A stretch of DNA of 64,000 bases from Planctomycetales bacterium ZRK34 (GTDB taxonomy: Bacteria; Planctomycetota; Phycisphaerae; Phycisphaerales; Zrk34), in the NCBI GenBank assembly GCA_014873095.1, contig CP050848.1, forward strand, positions 2,601,850-2,665,849, in the 5' to 3' direction. Below, in pieces: positions 33,900 through 43,229 of this stretch. Below the pieces are notes generated by a model. That model worked only from the letters and a program-made list of their open reading frames with translations. It did no database searches and was not told the origin of the DNA. The position numbers were made by a program, and so were the translations under genes. Positions within the stretch are counted from its first letter, which is position 1. Every line of letters begins with the position of its first letter.

Positions 33900-35330
33900 A
33901 TGAGTAGCGACAGATCGATTGCGATCGTTCATTATCATTTGCGTGGGGGCGGGGTGACGCGCGTGATCAGTCACGCCGCCGCGGCCATGCGAGCCGCGGG
34001 GTGGCGTTGTGTGGTGATTGTCGGTGAGGCGCCGCGCGTGCCGGTGGATTTTGATGTGCGTGTGATTGACGCACTGCGTTACGATGTGGATCAGACAAGC
34101 CCTGTTGGCGCAGCCGCCTTGAGCCGCGCGATTCGCGATGCAGCCGGCAAGGTCGACCTCTACCATATTCACAACCACAGCCTCGGAAAGGCCGCCGCGT
34201 TGCCTGGTGCTGCGCGATCCCTTGCCGCCGAGGGGCATCGGCTGGTCCTGCAGCCTCACGATTTTGCTGAGGATGGCCGGCCTGCAAACTATCGCCACCT
34301 CTCACATGCCGGGGCGTTGCGCGATCTGTATCCCGTAGCCGACCACATTCATTACGCCACGCTGAACTCGCGCGACCGCAGCGCCCTCGTCGAAGCCGGC
34401 CTTGACCCGGTCCGTATTCGCACACTGCCCAACGCCATCGATCTGCCGATTGACGACAGCGATCCGCCACATCAGCACGGCCGTTTGTTTCTCTACCCCA
34501 CACGCGCGATTCGTCGCAAGAATATGGGTGAGATGCTGCTCTGGGCCGCAGCCAGTCGAAAGGCTCATCCCGAGGCGCGTTTTGCCGCCACCTTGGCGCC
34601 GACCAGTGCCGTGGACATCCCCATCTACGAAGATTGGAAACGTCTGGCCGCGTCGCTGAACCTGCCGGCGGAATTCGAGGTCGGTTCCAACTGTGATGCG
34701 TCGTTCACCGCGCTGTTGCGATCGGCCCACGCATTGATGACCACCTCTGTGGCCGAGGGATTTGGGTTGGCTTTTCTGGAGCCGATGCTGCTCGGTCAGC
34801 GTCTTGTGGGGCGAGATTTGCCCGACATCAGCGCCGACTTCAAAGCCGACGACATCGATCTGTCTTCGTTATACGCACGGCTTGATGTACCACTGTCGTG
34901 GGTCAGCGCCGAAACCCTGCGTGAGCACATCGCGACAAAGCTGCACGCCTCGCTTGAAGCCTACGGCCAACCTTGCGAAGCCGCGCATGTCGATGCCGCC
35001 TTGCACGCCGCCGCTCCCGGCGACACCGTTGACTTCGGACGTCTTGATGAATCCCTGCAGCGACGGGTCATCGAGCGTCTGGCTGCAGATGATGCCGCCT
35101 GCTCGCAACTCGAGCCTGACTGGCTGGATGTCGATCTGGATCCGTCTCGGCTGGCGAATAATCAGCGTCTCGTCGCCGAGCGGTATAACCTCCAAACCTA
35201 TGGCCAGCGTTTGATGTCGCTTTATCAGTGCGTTCTGGATGCGCCGGTCAGTTCCGTCGATGCGCTTGAGCCCCGCCGTGTACTTGATCAGTTTCTGGCG
35301 CCTGAGCGCTTTTTCCTGCTGAGAACCTGA
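33900..35330 (+). CDS. GT4-like glycosyltransferase
   Basis: 476 aa GT-B enzyme. The N-terminus IAIVHYHLRGGGVTRVI has the Gly-rich acceptor loop, and the C-terminal half has the EX7E motif EGFGLAFLE. PTRAIRRKNMGEML is the nucleotide-sugar block. ATG 33900 is chosen because TTGGCC-N17-TATTTA ends 6 nt before it. A HAD hydrolase starts 3 nt after the stop, so the two form an operon and may build and dephosphorylate, or otherwise modify, one glycoside. The acceptor and sugar are unknown. Confidence 0.82.
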   Translation: MSSDRSIAIVHYHLRGGGVTRVISHAAAAMRAAGWRCVVIVGEAPRVPVDFDVRVIDALRYDVDQTSPVGAAALSRAIRDAAGKVDLYHIHNHSLGKAAALPGAARSLAAEGHRLVLQPHDFAEDGRPANYRHLSHAGALRDLYPVADHIHYATLNSRDRSALVEAGLDPVRIRTLPNAIDLPIDDSDPPHQHGRLFLYPTRAIRRKNMGEMLLWAAASRKAHPEARFAATLAPTSAVDIPIYEDWKRLAASLNLPAEFEVGSNCDASFTALLRSAHALMTTSVAEGFGLAFLEPMLLGQRLVGRDLPDISADFKADDIDLSSLYARLDVPLSWVSAETLREHIATKLHASLEAYGQPCEAAHVDAALHAAAPGDTVDFGRLDESLQRRVIERLAADDAACSQLEPDWLDVDLDPSRLANNQRLVAERYNLQTYGQRLMSLYQCVLDAPVSSVDALEPRRVLDQFLAPERFFLLRT

Positions 35331-35332
35331 CC

Positions 35333-36205
35333 ATGAGTCTTATCCAGCGTATTGGTGAGTTGTCGCAACCGCTTGAACCCATTGCCACGGATGTCACGGA
35401 GAAGCTGTCGCCGCTCAACGATATTCGCGCGGTGCTTTTCGATGTCTACGGCACCCTGATCATCTCGGGCTCCGGCGACATCGGCATCTCGATGGCGCAG
35501 GACAGCGCCTCCGCCTTCGCCGCCGCACTGAAGGCTGTCGAGCTTTCCGCAGAATCAATCGATCCGCAGCAAGGTTTCGCGCGTCTTCACGAAGCCATTC
35601 AGCGTCACCATGCCGTACGTCGAACTGCGGGCATCGAGTATCCCGAAGTCGAGATTCGAGATGTCTGGGCCGAGGTGCTGACCGCCATGGGGCTGACGCA
35701 ACTTTCACCTGATACCGTCGAAGCGATGGCGGTTGAATATGAGTGTCGTGTCAACCCAACATGGCCCATGCCCGATTTGCTGTCAACACTGACCGCGCTG
35801 CGCGAGCGCGATCTCACGCTCGGCATCGTTTCCAACGCTCAGTTCTTTACGCCGTTGCTTTTTGAGGCCCTGGCTGATCACGACCTGGTTCAGCTCGGCT
35901 TCGATCTTGAACAGTGTGTGTATTCCTTCGAGTTGCTGGAAGCCAAGCCTTCGACAGTTTTGTATGAGCAGGCTGCCGACCGCTTGCGCGATCATCGGGG
36001 TATTCGACCTGAGCAAGTGCTCTACGTGGGTAATGACATGCTCAATGACATCACCCCGGCCCAGCAGGTCGGTTTTAAAACCGCGCTGTTCGCCGGAGAC
36101 CAGCGATCGCTTCGTCTGCGCCTCGGCGACCCGCGCGTCGTTCGCACGCAACCCGATCTGATCGTGACCACCCTGGCCAGCCTGCCCCCGTTGCTGTCAC
36201 CATGA
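35333..36205 (+). CDS. HAD-superfamily hydrolase, haloacid-dehalogenase-like motif
   Basis: 290 aa HAD enzyme. Motif I is FDVYGTL (D37, Y39), motif II IVSNAQ, motif III a Lys in EAKPSTV, and motif IV VGNDMLNDI. In phosphatases the residue two after the nucleophile is usually Asp; here it is Tyr, as in L-2-haloacid dehalogenases and some HAD phosphatases. An extra N-terminal stretch of about 30 residues precedes the fold. Operon position after the glycosyltransferase favours a sugar-phosphate-type substrate, but the motif leaves this open. Confidence 0.82.
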   Translation: MSLIQRIGELSQPLEPIATDVTEKLSPLNDIRAVLFDVYGTLIISGSGDIGISMAQDSASAFAAALKAVELSAESIDPQQGFARLHEAIQRHHAVRRTAGIEYPEVEIRDVWAEVLTAMGLTQLSPDTVEAMAVEYECRVNPTWPMPDLLSTLTALRERDLTLGIVSNAQFFTPLLFEALADHDLVQLGFDLEQCVYSFELLEAKPSTVLYEQAADRLRDHRGIRPEQVLYVGNDMLNDITPAQQVGFKTALFAGDQRSLRLRLGDPRVVRTQPDLIVTTLASLPPLLSP

Positions 36206-36244
36206 CGGCTCGTGTGGCGAAGCTGTAGTCATCTCACTGAATGT

Positions 36245-37150
36245 TTATGACTGGCGTGGTTGCACCTTTGGATCCATCGCGTCGCGCAATGCATCGCCGA
36301 TCACGTGCACCGCGAGGCAGAGAATGAACACCGCCCCGGCCGCCGCGGCCATCTGCCACCACGCTCCCTGGCTGATCTCCATCCGAGCCTCATCGATCAT
36401 CGTCCCCCAGGACGGACGATCGGTCGGCCCCAATCCCAGAAAGCTCAGCGTGACCTCGGCGTTGATGAATCCGACGGACATCAGCGACGCCTTGATGATG
36501 AGCAGGTGCCCGACGTTCGGCAGAATATGGGCGTAAATGATGCGGGCACGCGAGCATCCAATTGCGGTGGCGGCCTGTATGTATTCGCGCTGCTGATGCT
36601 TGATGACTTCGCCGCGGATCAGCCGACAGGTACCGACCCATGCCGTCGCTCCAATCGCCAGGCTCACCGCAGGCACACCACGCAGCGACATGCCCAGCAC
36701 GCTGGCATCCCGCAGCACGAATGCCAGCGCCAGCATCATTAACAGTCCCGGCACCGATCCGACCGTTGTGTACAACCACACGATCATGTGGTCGACCCAT
36801 CCCCGGAAGTACCCCGCCGCTGCGCCGAGCAGCGCACCGACTGAGATGGTGATCGTGGTCGCAATGACGGTCACACTCACCGAGGTGGCGGCCCCAACGA
36901 ACATCTTCCGCAAGACCGATCGTCCCAGTCGATCCGTTCCCAGCAGATGCTGCATCGATGGCGGCGCCATTGAGGGTCCCACACGGTCGTTCCAGTTGCC
37001 GGCGAGCCATCCTGTGCCGGCGGCGCACGCGATGATCAGATATATCGCCACGATCACCAGCATCACCGCTGCCCAGCGATCAGCCAGCAAATGCCGCAGG
37101 CTGCGCGGCATGGCCATCGACCCTCGTGTTGTGGCCGCGGACAGGGTCAT
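36245..37150 (-). CDS. Peptide/oligosaccharide ABC transporter permease (OppC/DppC family)
   Basis: 301 aa inner-membrane permease with six helices. The EAA loop appears as IQAATAIGCSRARIIYAHILPN and the C-terminal part SFLGLGPTDRPSWGTMIDEAR is typical of the C subunit. ATG 37150 gives a 4-nt ATGA overlap with the B subunit. It is the last gene of the SBP-permease-permease operon. No ATPase gene follows. Confidence 0.92.
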   Translation of the reverse strand: MTLSAATTRGSMAMPRSLRHLLADRWAAVMLVIVAIYLIIACAAGTGWLAGNWNDRVGPSMAPPSMQHLLGTDRLGRSVLRKMFVGAATSVSVTVIATTITISVGALLGAAAGYFRGWVDHMIVWLYTTVGSVPGLLMMLALAFVLRDASVLGMSLRGVPAVSLAIGATAWVGTCRLIRGEVIKHQQREYIQAATAIGCSRARIIYAHILPNVGHLLIIKASLMSVGFINAEVTLSFLGLGPTDRPSWGTMIDEARMEISQGAWWQMAAAAGAVFILCLAVHVIGDALRDAMDPKVQPRQS

Positions 37151-38115
37151 TGCAGTCTGATCCTTGGGTCGACCCATGCGTAACACAGATCGCTGGCGAG
37201 ATTGCCTGCGACAAACAGAATGGCGCCCAGGTATGTCATCGCAATGATGACCGGCAGATCGCGCCCGCTCATCGCTTCCACGAGCATGTATCCGACGCCG
37301 GGGATGCCGAAAAACCGCTCCAGCAACAGCGACCCGAGCATCAGAAACGGAATCGCCATGACCAGTCGCGTCACGATCGGCACCATGGCGTTGCGTAACA
37401 CGTGTCCAAACAACAGGCGTGATTCACTGACGCCCTTAGCCCGACCCGTGCGGACGTAATCATGATGCATTTCGTCGAGAATGACCGTACGGTAGAAGCG
37501 CACGTTGCCCCCAAGTCCCGCGGCGATCCCCACGAGCACCGGCAGGATCACAAACCTCGGCGAGCCGTATCCATACGTCGGAAACCACTGCATTTCGTAG
37601 GCGAAAAGATATTGAGCGATCACAATCAGTGCGAGCATCGGCACATTCATCGCCACAACGCACCCCAGCAGCATCGCGCGGTCGATTCGCGTTCCCCGGC
37701 GCGCCGCGGCGAAGATGCCGAGCGCGATCGAAGCGATCGAAAGCCCCACGAAAATCGGAATCGTCAGTGACAGCGAAGGCCCGATGCCGTCGGCAAGCAT
37801 CCGGCTGACGCGCTGGTGCGTGCGCCATGAGCGGCCGAGATCAAATGTGATCAATCCCCAGAAGTGATCGGCGAACTGTGAATCGAATACGTCGGTCCAG
37901 CGGCCGTCGCGCGCCGCGTCGAAGTTCAGCAGCATCGGTTTGTCGAGGCCGAAGGCCCAGCGGATATCTTCACGCGTTGATTGTTCACGAACCCTGGGCG
38001 CCATCTCGTCGGCGATGTCGGTCGGCAGCAGGCGGAAAAGCACGAAAGTGATCAGCATCACACCCAGCAGCGTCGGCACACACATGATCAGTCGGCGGAT
38101 CGTGTACACAAGCAC
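37147..38115 (-). CDS. Peptide/oligosaccharide ABC transporter permease (OppB/DppB family)
   Basis: 322 aa permease starting VLVYTIRRLIMCVPTLLG from GTG 38115, which has AAGGAG eight bases upstream; the start overlaps no coding sequence of the SBP gene, whose stop is just before. The TM pattern is of the B subunit, with RTGRAKGVSESRLLFGHVLRNAM as the EAA-type loop (cited in part) and a C-terminal FGIPGVGYMLVEA. It pairs with the C subunit downstream. Confidence 0.92.
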   Translation of the reverse strand: MLVYTIRRLIMCVPTLLGVMLITFVLFRLLPTDIADEMAPRVREQSTREDIRWAFGLDKPMLLNFDAARDGRWTDVFDSQFADHFWGLITFDLGRSWRTHQRVSRMLADGIGPSLSLTIPIFVGLSIASIALGIFAAARRGTRIDRAMLLGCVVAMNVPMLALIVIAQYLFAYEMQWFPTYGYGSPRFVILPVLVGIAAGLGGNVRFYRTVILDEMHHDYVRTGRAKGVSESRLLFGHVLRNAMVPIVTRLVMAIPFLMLGSLLLERFFGIPGVGYMLVEAMSGRDLPVIIAMTYLGAILFVAGNLASDLCYAWVDPRIRLQ

Positions 38116-38119
38116 GTGG

Positions 38120-39997
38120 CTACTCCTTGCCGACCAGGCGACGGACGCGCAGGTTTGTGTCGACACGCAGGTATTTGGCCATGCCGTGCAATCCGTAAAA
38201 GGCATGCGGTTTGAAATTTTCGAGCCAGTCGTATCGCACCGACATCCAGTTGTAGCTCAGAAAGATCACGCAGGGCCGATCGTTCATCACGAGTTGCTGC
38301 ATCTGTCGTGCAAGTCGCGTCCGCTGAGGCGAATCGGTCATCGTTGAAACCCGTCGATACAGGTCATCAAACGCCTTATTTTGATAGTGATACCGATTGT
38401 CGCCGTCGCCGGAATAAAAGTGTGAAAACAGATCGCAGACATCCGGGTAGCGCACGCCGTAACCCGCATCGAAGAAGAGCGATGCGGGACTTCGACGCAT
38501 CGCCGCGGCGACCTCGTTCTCCGATACATACTCGATCTGAATCGACAGGCCGACGTTGTCGAACCATCGTGTGATCAACTGGCCGACCTGCCGAAAGACC
38601 CCGCCGCCTCCGCCGCCCAACACCATGCGCAGTGGTGGTATCGGCTCACCTCGCTCGGCTTCAACCTTTGCAATCAGTCGTCGCGCCTCGTCGGGGTCGA
38701 ATCGTGTGAACGAGTCGATGTAGTCGGGGTCGTGTTCCTTGAGCACCGGGGGAATCAGACTCGTCGGCACATCGTTTCGACCATTGAGGAAGATTTCGTT
38801 GAACTCTTCACGGTCGATCGCGAGACTGATCGCCTGTCGCAGCTTCAGGCTTGATCCGATGATCGGGTCGTTCATGTTAAACCCGATCCATCGTGTGAAC
38901 ACCGCCGGGAAGCGTGTGAGTATCAGGCCGTGCTTGACGAGGTCCGGTTGCAGTTGGCGGCCGGTGGTCATGACATTATCAAACTGTTTGCCGCCGGGCA
39001 CACCGTGCATGTCGAGCTGACCCTGCATGAGCATGAGCCAGGTGGGTTCCGCCGCGGGAATGAACCGGAATGACAACTCATCGACGAACGGCATCTTGCG
39101 TCCGGCGTCATCGAGCAGGTCAGCTTTGCGGTCGCCGGGTTCTCCCTCGGTCGGATAAGTTTCGCCGCGATAGCTGGGTGAACGTTCGAGCATGATCTCG
39201 ACATCGGTGATCCATTGCTTAAGTCGGTAGGGCCCTGTGCCGACGGGGTGTCGCATGAACTGGTCGCCGTAGTGTTCAACCGCTTCCCGTGCCACGACCG
39301 ACAGGCAAGCCTCCGCCATCACCATCGGCAGTTGGGGCCAGGGGCGTGTCAGGCGAATTCGAATTTGAGTTGGCGACAGCGCGGTCAACCCTTCGACAGG
39401 AGCATCGGTCAGCGATTGGTTGGTCGGATCGTCTTTGATCGCCTGGCGGTAATCATCGAGGCCGACAATGTGTTCGGCGAGCAGCGACCACGCGGCGGTG
39501 GCGTTGCGTGGGTCGGCGATACGCTTGCAGGAATAGATCCAGTCGGCGGCGGTGACGGTGCGCCCTTTGCCGCTGTCAAAACATGCATCGTCTTCAAAGC
39601 GGACATCGTCACGCAGGGTGATCATCCATGTGAGCCCATCGTCAGATACTTGCGGCATGTCCGCTGCCAGACAGGGGGTCAGCACGTAGGGGCGTTTGAG
39701 ATAGTGGTACTGATACAGCGGTTCGTAAATGTTGATGGCGATGGCGAAACCCGAAGAGCCGTACCCGCCGACGCTGATCGGGTCGATGCCCGTGATACGA
39801 TCGCGATACATGCTGTAGATGGTGTTGCTCGAAGCGTGGCGACGTAGCGCCTGGCCCGCTTCTGAGCGCATCATGGTCAGCCATCCGATCAGCATCGTCA
39901 TGAGCAACATGATCGCGCCGATGGCGATCCATCGGACGCGCCGTGTCGGGGCGGATTCGCAACTCATGTCTATCACGGAATCTGTATGTGACATCAT
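38120..39997 (-). CDS. ABC transporter substrate-binding protein, family 5
   Basis: 625 aa SBP of the peptide/nickel/oligosaccharide class. An N-terminal hydrophobic segment (about residues 24-43) acts as signal or anchor. WMITLRDDVRFED and HPVGTGPYRLKQW are class landmarks. It is somewhat longer than the usual 500-550. The start at 39997 or at the internal ATG 39967 cannot be decided. The gene is divergent from the TonB-dependent receptor, so outer- and inner-membrane uptake of the same ligand is plausible. Confidence 0.9.
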   Translation of the reverse strand: MMSHTDSVIDMSCESAPTRRVRWIAIGAIMLLMTMLIGWLTMMRSEAGQALRRHASSNTIYSMYRDRITGIDPISVGGYGSSGFAIAINIYEPLYQYHYLKRPYVLTPCLAADMPQVSDDGLTWMITLRDDVRFEDDACFDSGKGRTVTAADWIYSCKRIADPRNATAAWSLLAEHIVGLDDYRQAIKDDPTNQSLTDAPVEGLTALSPTQIRIRLTRPWPQLPMVMAEACLSVVAREAVEHYGDQFMRHPVGTGPYRLKQWITDVEIMLERSPSYRGETYPTEGEPGDRKADLLDDAGRKMPFVDELSFRFIPAAEPTWLMLMQGQLDMHGVPGGKQFDNVMTTGRQLQPDLVKHGLILTRFPAVFTRWIGFNMNDPIIGSSLKLRQAISLAIDREEFNEIFLNGRNDVPTSLIPPVLKEHDPDYIDSFTRFDPDEARRLIAKVEAERGEPIPPLRMVLGGGGGGVFRQVGQLITRWFDNVGLSIQIEYVSENEVAAAMRRSPASLFFDAGYGVRYPDVCDLFSHFYSGDGDNRYHYQNKAFDDLYRRVSTMTDSPQRTRLARQMQQLVMNDRPCVIFLSYNWMSVRYDWLENFKPHAFYGLHGMAKYLRVDTNLRVRRLVGKE

Positions 39998-40165
39998 TTC
40001 GTCAGGATAGCGTGCCGGAAGCGGTGTCCTATCTGACGTGAATATCCATCATGATCACACCGGCGGGCAACAATTGCTCGTTTTGGGCGAATCAGACGTG
40101 CTGTGTTAAAGAGCAAACCCGCTATTCGGATTTGTGTCTCTGGTTCATTGTTTGGAGTTCGACTC

Positions 40166-42289
40166 ATGCGTGCGGTTTCGATTTGCCTGGCTGGAATGTT
40201 GTTGGTCGCCGTCACAGGTTTTGCCTTTGGAGCTGAAGACACCCCTGCCGCGCCTGAAGCGGATCTTGGTCAACAGAAGGTGACAGCCCAGAAACTGCTC
40301 GATGAACAAACCTATCTCGTGGATGAATCCAACACGGCCACGCACACTGATACCGCACTGCTCGACTTGCCGCTTTCGCTGCAGGTGGTCCCCGAGCAGG
40401 TGATGCAAGACCAGGCGGCCAAGGATGTCTACGAAGCGCTGCGCAACGTCAGCGGTGTGCACCAGAATCGCGGCATTGCCTACAACAGCACCGACGACGG
40501 CGGCATCATCCGTGGTTTTCAGAACACGCAGATGTACTACAACGGATTTTTGATCGAGGCTTCGTCGGCTTTCAATGTGCCGAATCTTTCACGTGTTGAG
40601 GTGCTCAAAGGGCCGTCGTCGATGTTGTACGGCGTCGTGCAGCCCGGCGGCATCATCAACGTCGTGACCAAGACCCCGCAGCCGACGCAGGACGCTTACA
40701 TTCAGCAGTGGTTCGGCAGCTACGACAGCTATCGCTCGACGCTGGATGTGACCGGTCCGATCAGCGACGACGGCACACTGCTGTATCGACTCAACGGTGG
40801 TTACTACAACGAAGGCTCATTCCGAGATTACGTTGAGGAAGAACGCTTCTGGGCAGCCCCTAGCCTGACATTCCGACCCACGGATCAAACGACAATCACT
40901 GTCGACATGTCCTACGGCGAGCGCAAGCGTACACTCGACGAAGGTGTCTCCTTCGGTCCCAACGGCAAACCCGTCGGATCGATCGAGCGCTTTCTCGGTG
41001 AGCCCGGCCTGCCCGGACAGCAGCAGGAGGACTTCTTCGTCGGTGCGCGACTCGAACATGAGATCAGCGATGTTTTGACACTGCGCACCGGCATGCTGTA
41101 TCACCACTGGAAAATCAACCTCGATGGCGTGCGCCGGTCGTCGACGACGATCAGTCCGACAGGCGACGTCAATCGTCTTTACGACAACTCAGACTTCACG
41201 GAAGATTCATTTCAGTGGAACGGCGAGCTGCTCTGGAAATTCGACCTCGGCCCGACCAAGCATCAGCTACTCACCGGCGTGGATGTTCGCCATCGCAACC
41301 AGGCGATTGACCTGGAACGTGCCGGCTACACCACGGTGAATATCTACAACCCGCAGTACGGCGACCCGCTGCCGGCGACGCCGTTTCTCCTGCGACTTGA
41401 GTTCGATCGAACCTGGGCTGGTGTCTACATGCAGGATCAGATTTCCATGCTGGAGGATGATCGCCTCAAGCTTCTGCTTGGCGGACGTTATGACTGGGTC
41501 GAAACCACCGATGTCAACACCGCCGGCACGCCCAAGGAAACAGATCGCAGCGACAGCGTTTTCACTGGTCGCGCGGGTCTGCTGTATGAGTTGACCGATA
41601 CGATGGGCGCTTATGGCAGCGTCAGTCAATCCTTTTTGCCGTCGAGCACCAGCAGCCGCACCGTTTCCGGCGATCTGCTGGACCCCGAGGAAGGCCTGCA
41701 GTACGAAACCGGCCTCAAGTTCCGTTTTTTCGAGGATCGCCTGCTGACAACGGTAGCGGTGTACGAGTTGACCAAGGACAACGTTGCAGTGGCGGATCCG
41801 ACCAATCCCAGCTTTTCGATCAACGGGGGTGAGCAGCGCAGCCGCGGCGTCGAGTTCGATTTCAGCGGTGATCTCGGTGGCGGCTGGAGCGTCATCGGCA
41901 ACTACACCTACACCGATACCGAGGTGCTGAGTTCCGACAGCCTGCCTGTGGGTGGGCGCTTTCCCAACGTGCCGTTGCATTCAGGCAGCATCTGGATGCG
42001 CTACACGCTGCTCAACGGCGACTTCAAAGGCCTCGGCTTCGGGGCCGGTGTCTTCACCGCCAGCGAGCGCTCCGGCGACAACAACAGTTCCTTCCAGATC
42101 GGCGGCTACGAACGCGTCGACCTGGGCATCTTCTACGACGGCCAACTGCCTACCGGCCAACCCTTCCACGCTCAACTCAACGTCAAAAACGTTTTTGATA
42201 CCGAGTACTACGAATCATCGTTCGGCTTGACGCGCGTTTTCCCGGGCGATCCGCTGACCGTGGTCTTCACCGTCGGTATGCACTTTTAA
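40166..42289 (+). CDS. TonB-dependent outer-membrane receptor, siderophore type
   Basis: 707 aa from ATG 40166, with a Sec signal peptide (MRAVSICLAG to about residue 26). The plug domain has LPLSLQVVPEQVMQDQAA and VEVLKGPSSMLYGVVQPGGIIN, and the barrel ends in Phe (VGMHF) as needed for BAM recognition. This matches the FhuA/FecA-like siderophore-receptor branch. A plausible TonB box lies near residue 35. I see no clear Fur box upstream. GGAG precedes the start. The ligand is unknown. Confidence 0.92.
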   Translation: MRAVSICLAGMLLVAVTGFAFGAEDTPAAPEADLGQQKVTAQKLLDEQTYLVDESNTATHTDTALLDLPLSLQVVPEQVMQDQAAKDVYEALRNVSGVHQNRGIAYNSTDDGGIIRGFQNTQMYYNGFLIEASSAFNVPNLSRVEVLKGPSSMLYGVVQPGGIINVVTKTPQPTQDAYIQQWFGSYDSYRSTLDVTGPISDDGTLLYRLNGGYYNEGSFRDYVEEERFWAAPSLTFRPTDQTTITVDMSYGERKRTLDEGVSFGPNGKPVGSIERFLGEPGLPGQQQEDFFVGARLEHEISDVLTLRTGMLYHHWKINLDGVRRSSTTISPTGDVNRLYDNSDFTEDSFQWNGELLWKFDLGPTKHQLLTGVDVRHRNQAIDLERAGYTTVNIYNPQYGDPLPATPFLLRLEFDRTWAGVYMQDQISMLEDDRLKLLLGGRYDWVETTDVNTAGTPKETDRSDSVFTGRAGLLYELTDTMGAYGSVSQSFLPSSTSSRTVSGDLLDPEEGLQYETGLKFRFFEDRLLTTVAVYELTKDNVAVADPTNPSFSINGGEQRSRGVEFDFSGDLGGGWSVIGNYTYTDTEVLSSDSLPVGGRFPNVPLHSGSIWMRYTLLNGDFKGLGFGAGVFTASERSGDNNSSFQIGGYERVDLGIFYDGQLPTGQPFHAQLNVKNVFDTEYYESSFGLTRVFPGDPLTVVFTVGMHF

Positions 42290-42311
42290 ACCAATATTCA
42301 GCGAGGCTGGC

Positions 42312-43229
42312 ATGAACACTCAAAGCTGCTGCGATACGGAAATCATCACCCCCAACCCGCGCGGCGGAGCTGCCACCGCAGTCGTTGACGGACGCATCTA
42401 CCTGTTGGGCGGCGGGCACAACCAGTGGATCCATCTCGGCGATACCGACTGCTACGACACGGCGACTGGGTCCTGGCAATCGTGTGCCTCGATGCCGACG
42501 CCGCGCAGCAATGTGACCTGCGCCGTCGTGGACAAAACCATCTACGTCATTGCCGGCCTGATGAACCCCGATGCTCGAACCACCGATACGTCCATTCCCT
42601 CGGCGCAAGTTGAGGCGTTTGACACGGCAACCGGACAGTGGCGACGCTGTGCCGACCTTCCTTTTGCACGGGTCAAACCGGCCGTCGCCGCTGTTGACGG
42701 ATATATCTACGCAGCCGGCGGGCGTCATGAAGACACCAACACGACGCAGATTGTTCGCTACGACCCGGCTACTGACACATGGGAGCAAGTCGGCGAATTG
42801 CCCCTTGCGGTGCGTCATGCCGCGGGTTGCGCCGCCGGCGGCAAAATGTATATCAGCGGCGGGTGGGAAGCGCCGGCCGAACCGGGACAAGCACCGACGA
42901 TTCATGATCAACTCATCGAGTTTGATCCGGCGACCGGCGCCTGCTGCGTCATAGCGAAAATGCCGACGGAGCGCTGCACGCATGCAATGGTGGCGGTTGA
43001 TGATCGCCTGTACATCATTGGAGGCGTGCGCGGCAAGAAGGAATTTCTGCCGACGACGGATGTTTACTCTTTAAACCAGGCCTGTTGGGAGAAGGGGCCC
43101 GAACTACAGACCGGCCGCGCTATTTTCATGGCTGGAGTCGTCGACAAGGCGATCCATCTCGTTGGCGGGTGGTCACGGCTGTACAAGGTGCCTGTTGCGG
43201 TATGTGAGTGTCTGACTGCCGGCCGCTAG
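42312..43229 (+). CDS. Kelch-repeat beta-propeller protein
   Basis: 305 aa with six Kelch blades, each marked by a GG pair after a hydrophobic strand: IYLLGGG, IYVIAGL, IYAAGGR, MYISGGW, LYIIGGV, IHLVGGW. No signal peptide is seen, so it is likely cytosolic or exported by an unrecognised route. It follows the TonB receptor by 22 nt and is probably co-transcribed. The fold occurs in N-acetylneuraminate epimerases and in carbohydrate-binding propellers; the role here is unknown. Confidence 0.88.
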   Translation: MNTQSCCDTEIITPNPRGGAATAVVDGRIYLLGGGHNQWIHLGDTDCYDTATGSWQSCASMPTPRSNVTCAVVDKTIYVIAGLMNPDARTTDTSIPSAQVEAFDTATGQWRRCADLPFARVKPAVAAVDGYIYAAGGRHEDTNTTQIVRYDPATDTWEQVGELPLAVRHAAGCAAGGKMYISGGWEAPAEPGQAPTIHDQLIEFDPATGACCVIAKMPTERCTHAMVAVDDRLYIIGGVRGKKEFLPTTDVYSLNQACWEKGPELQTGRAIFMAGVVDKAIHLVGGWSRLYKVPVAVCECLTAGR

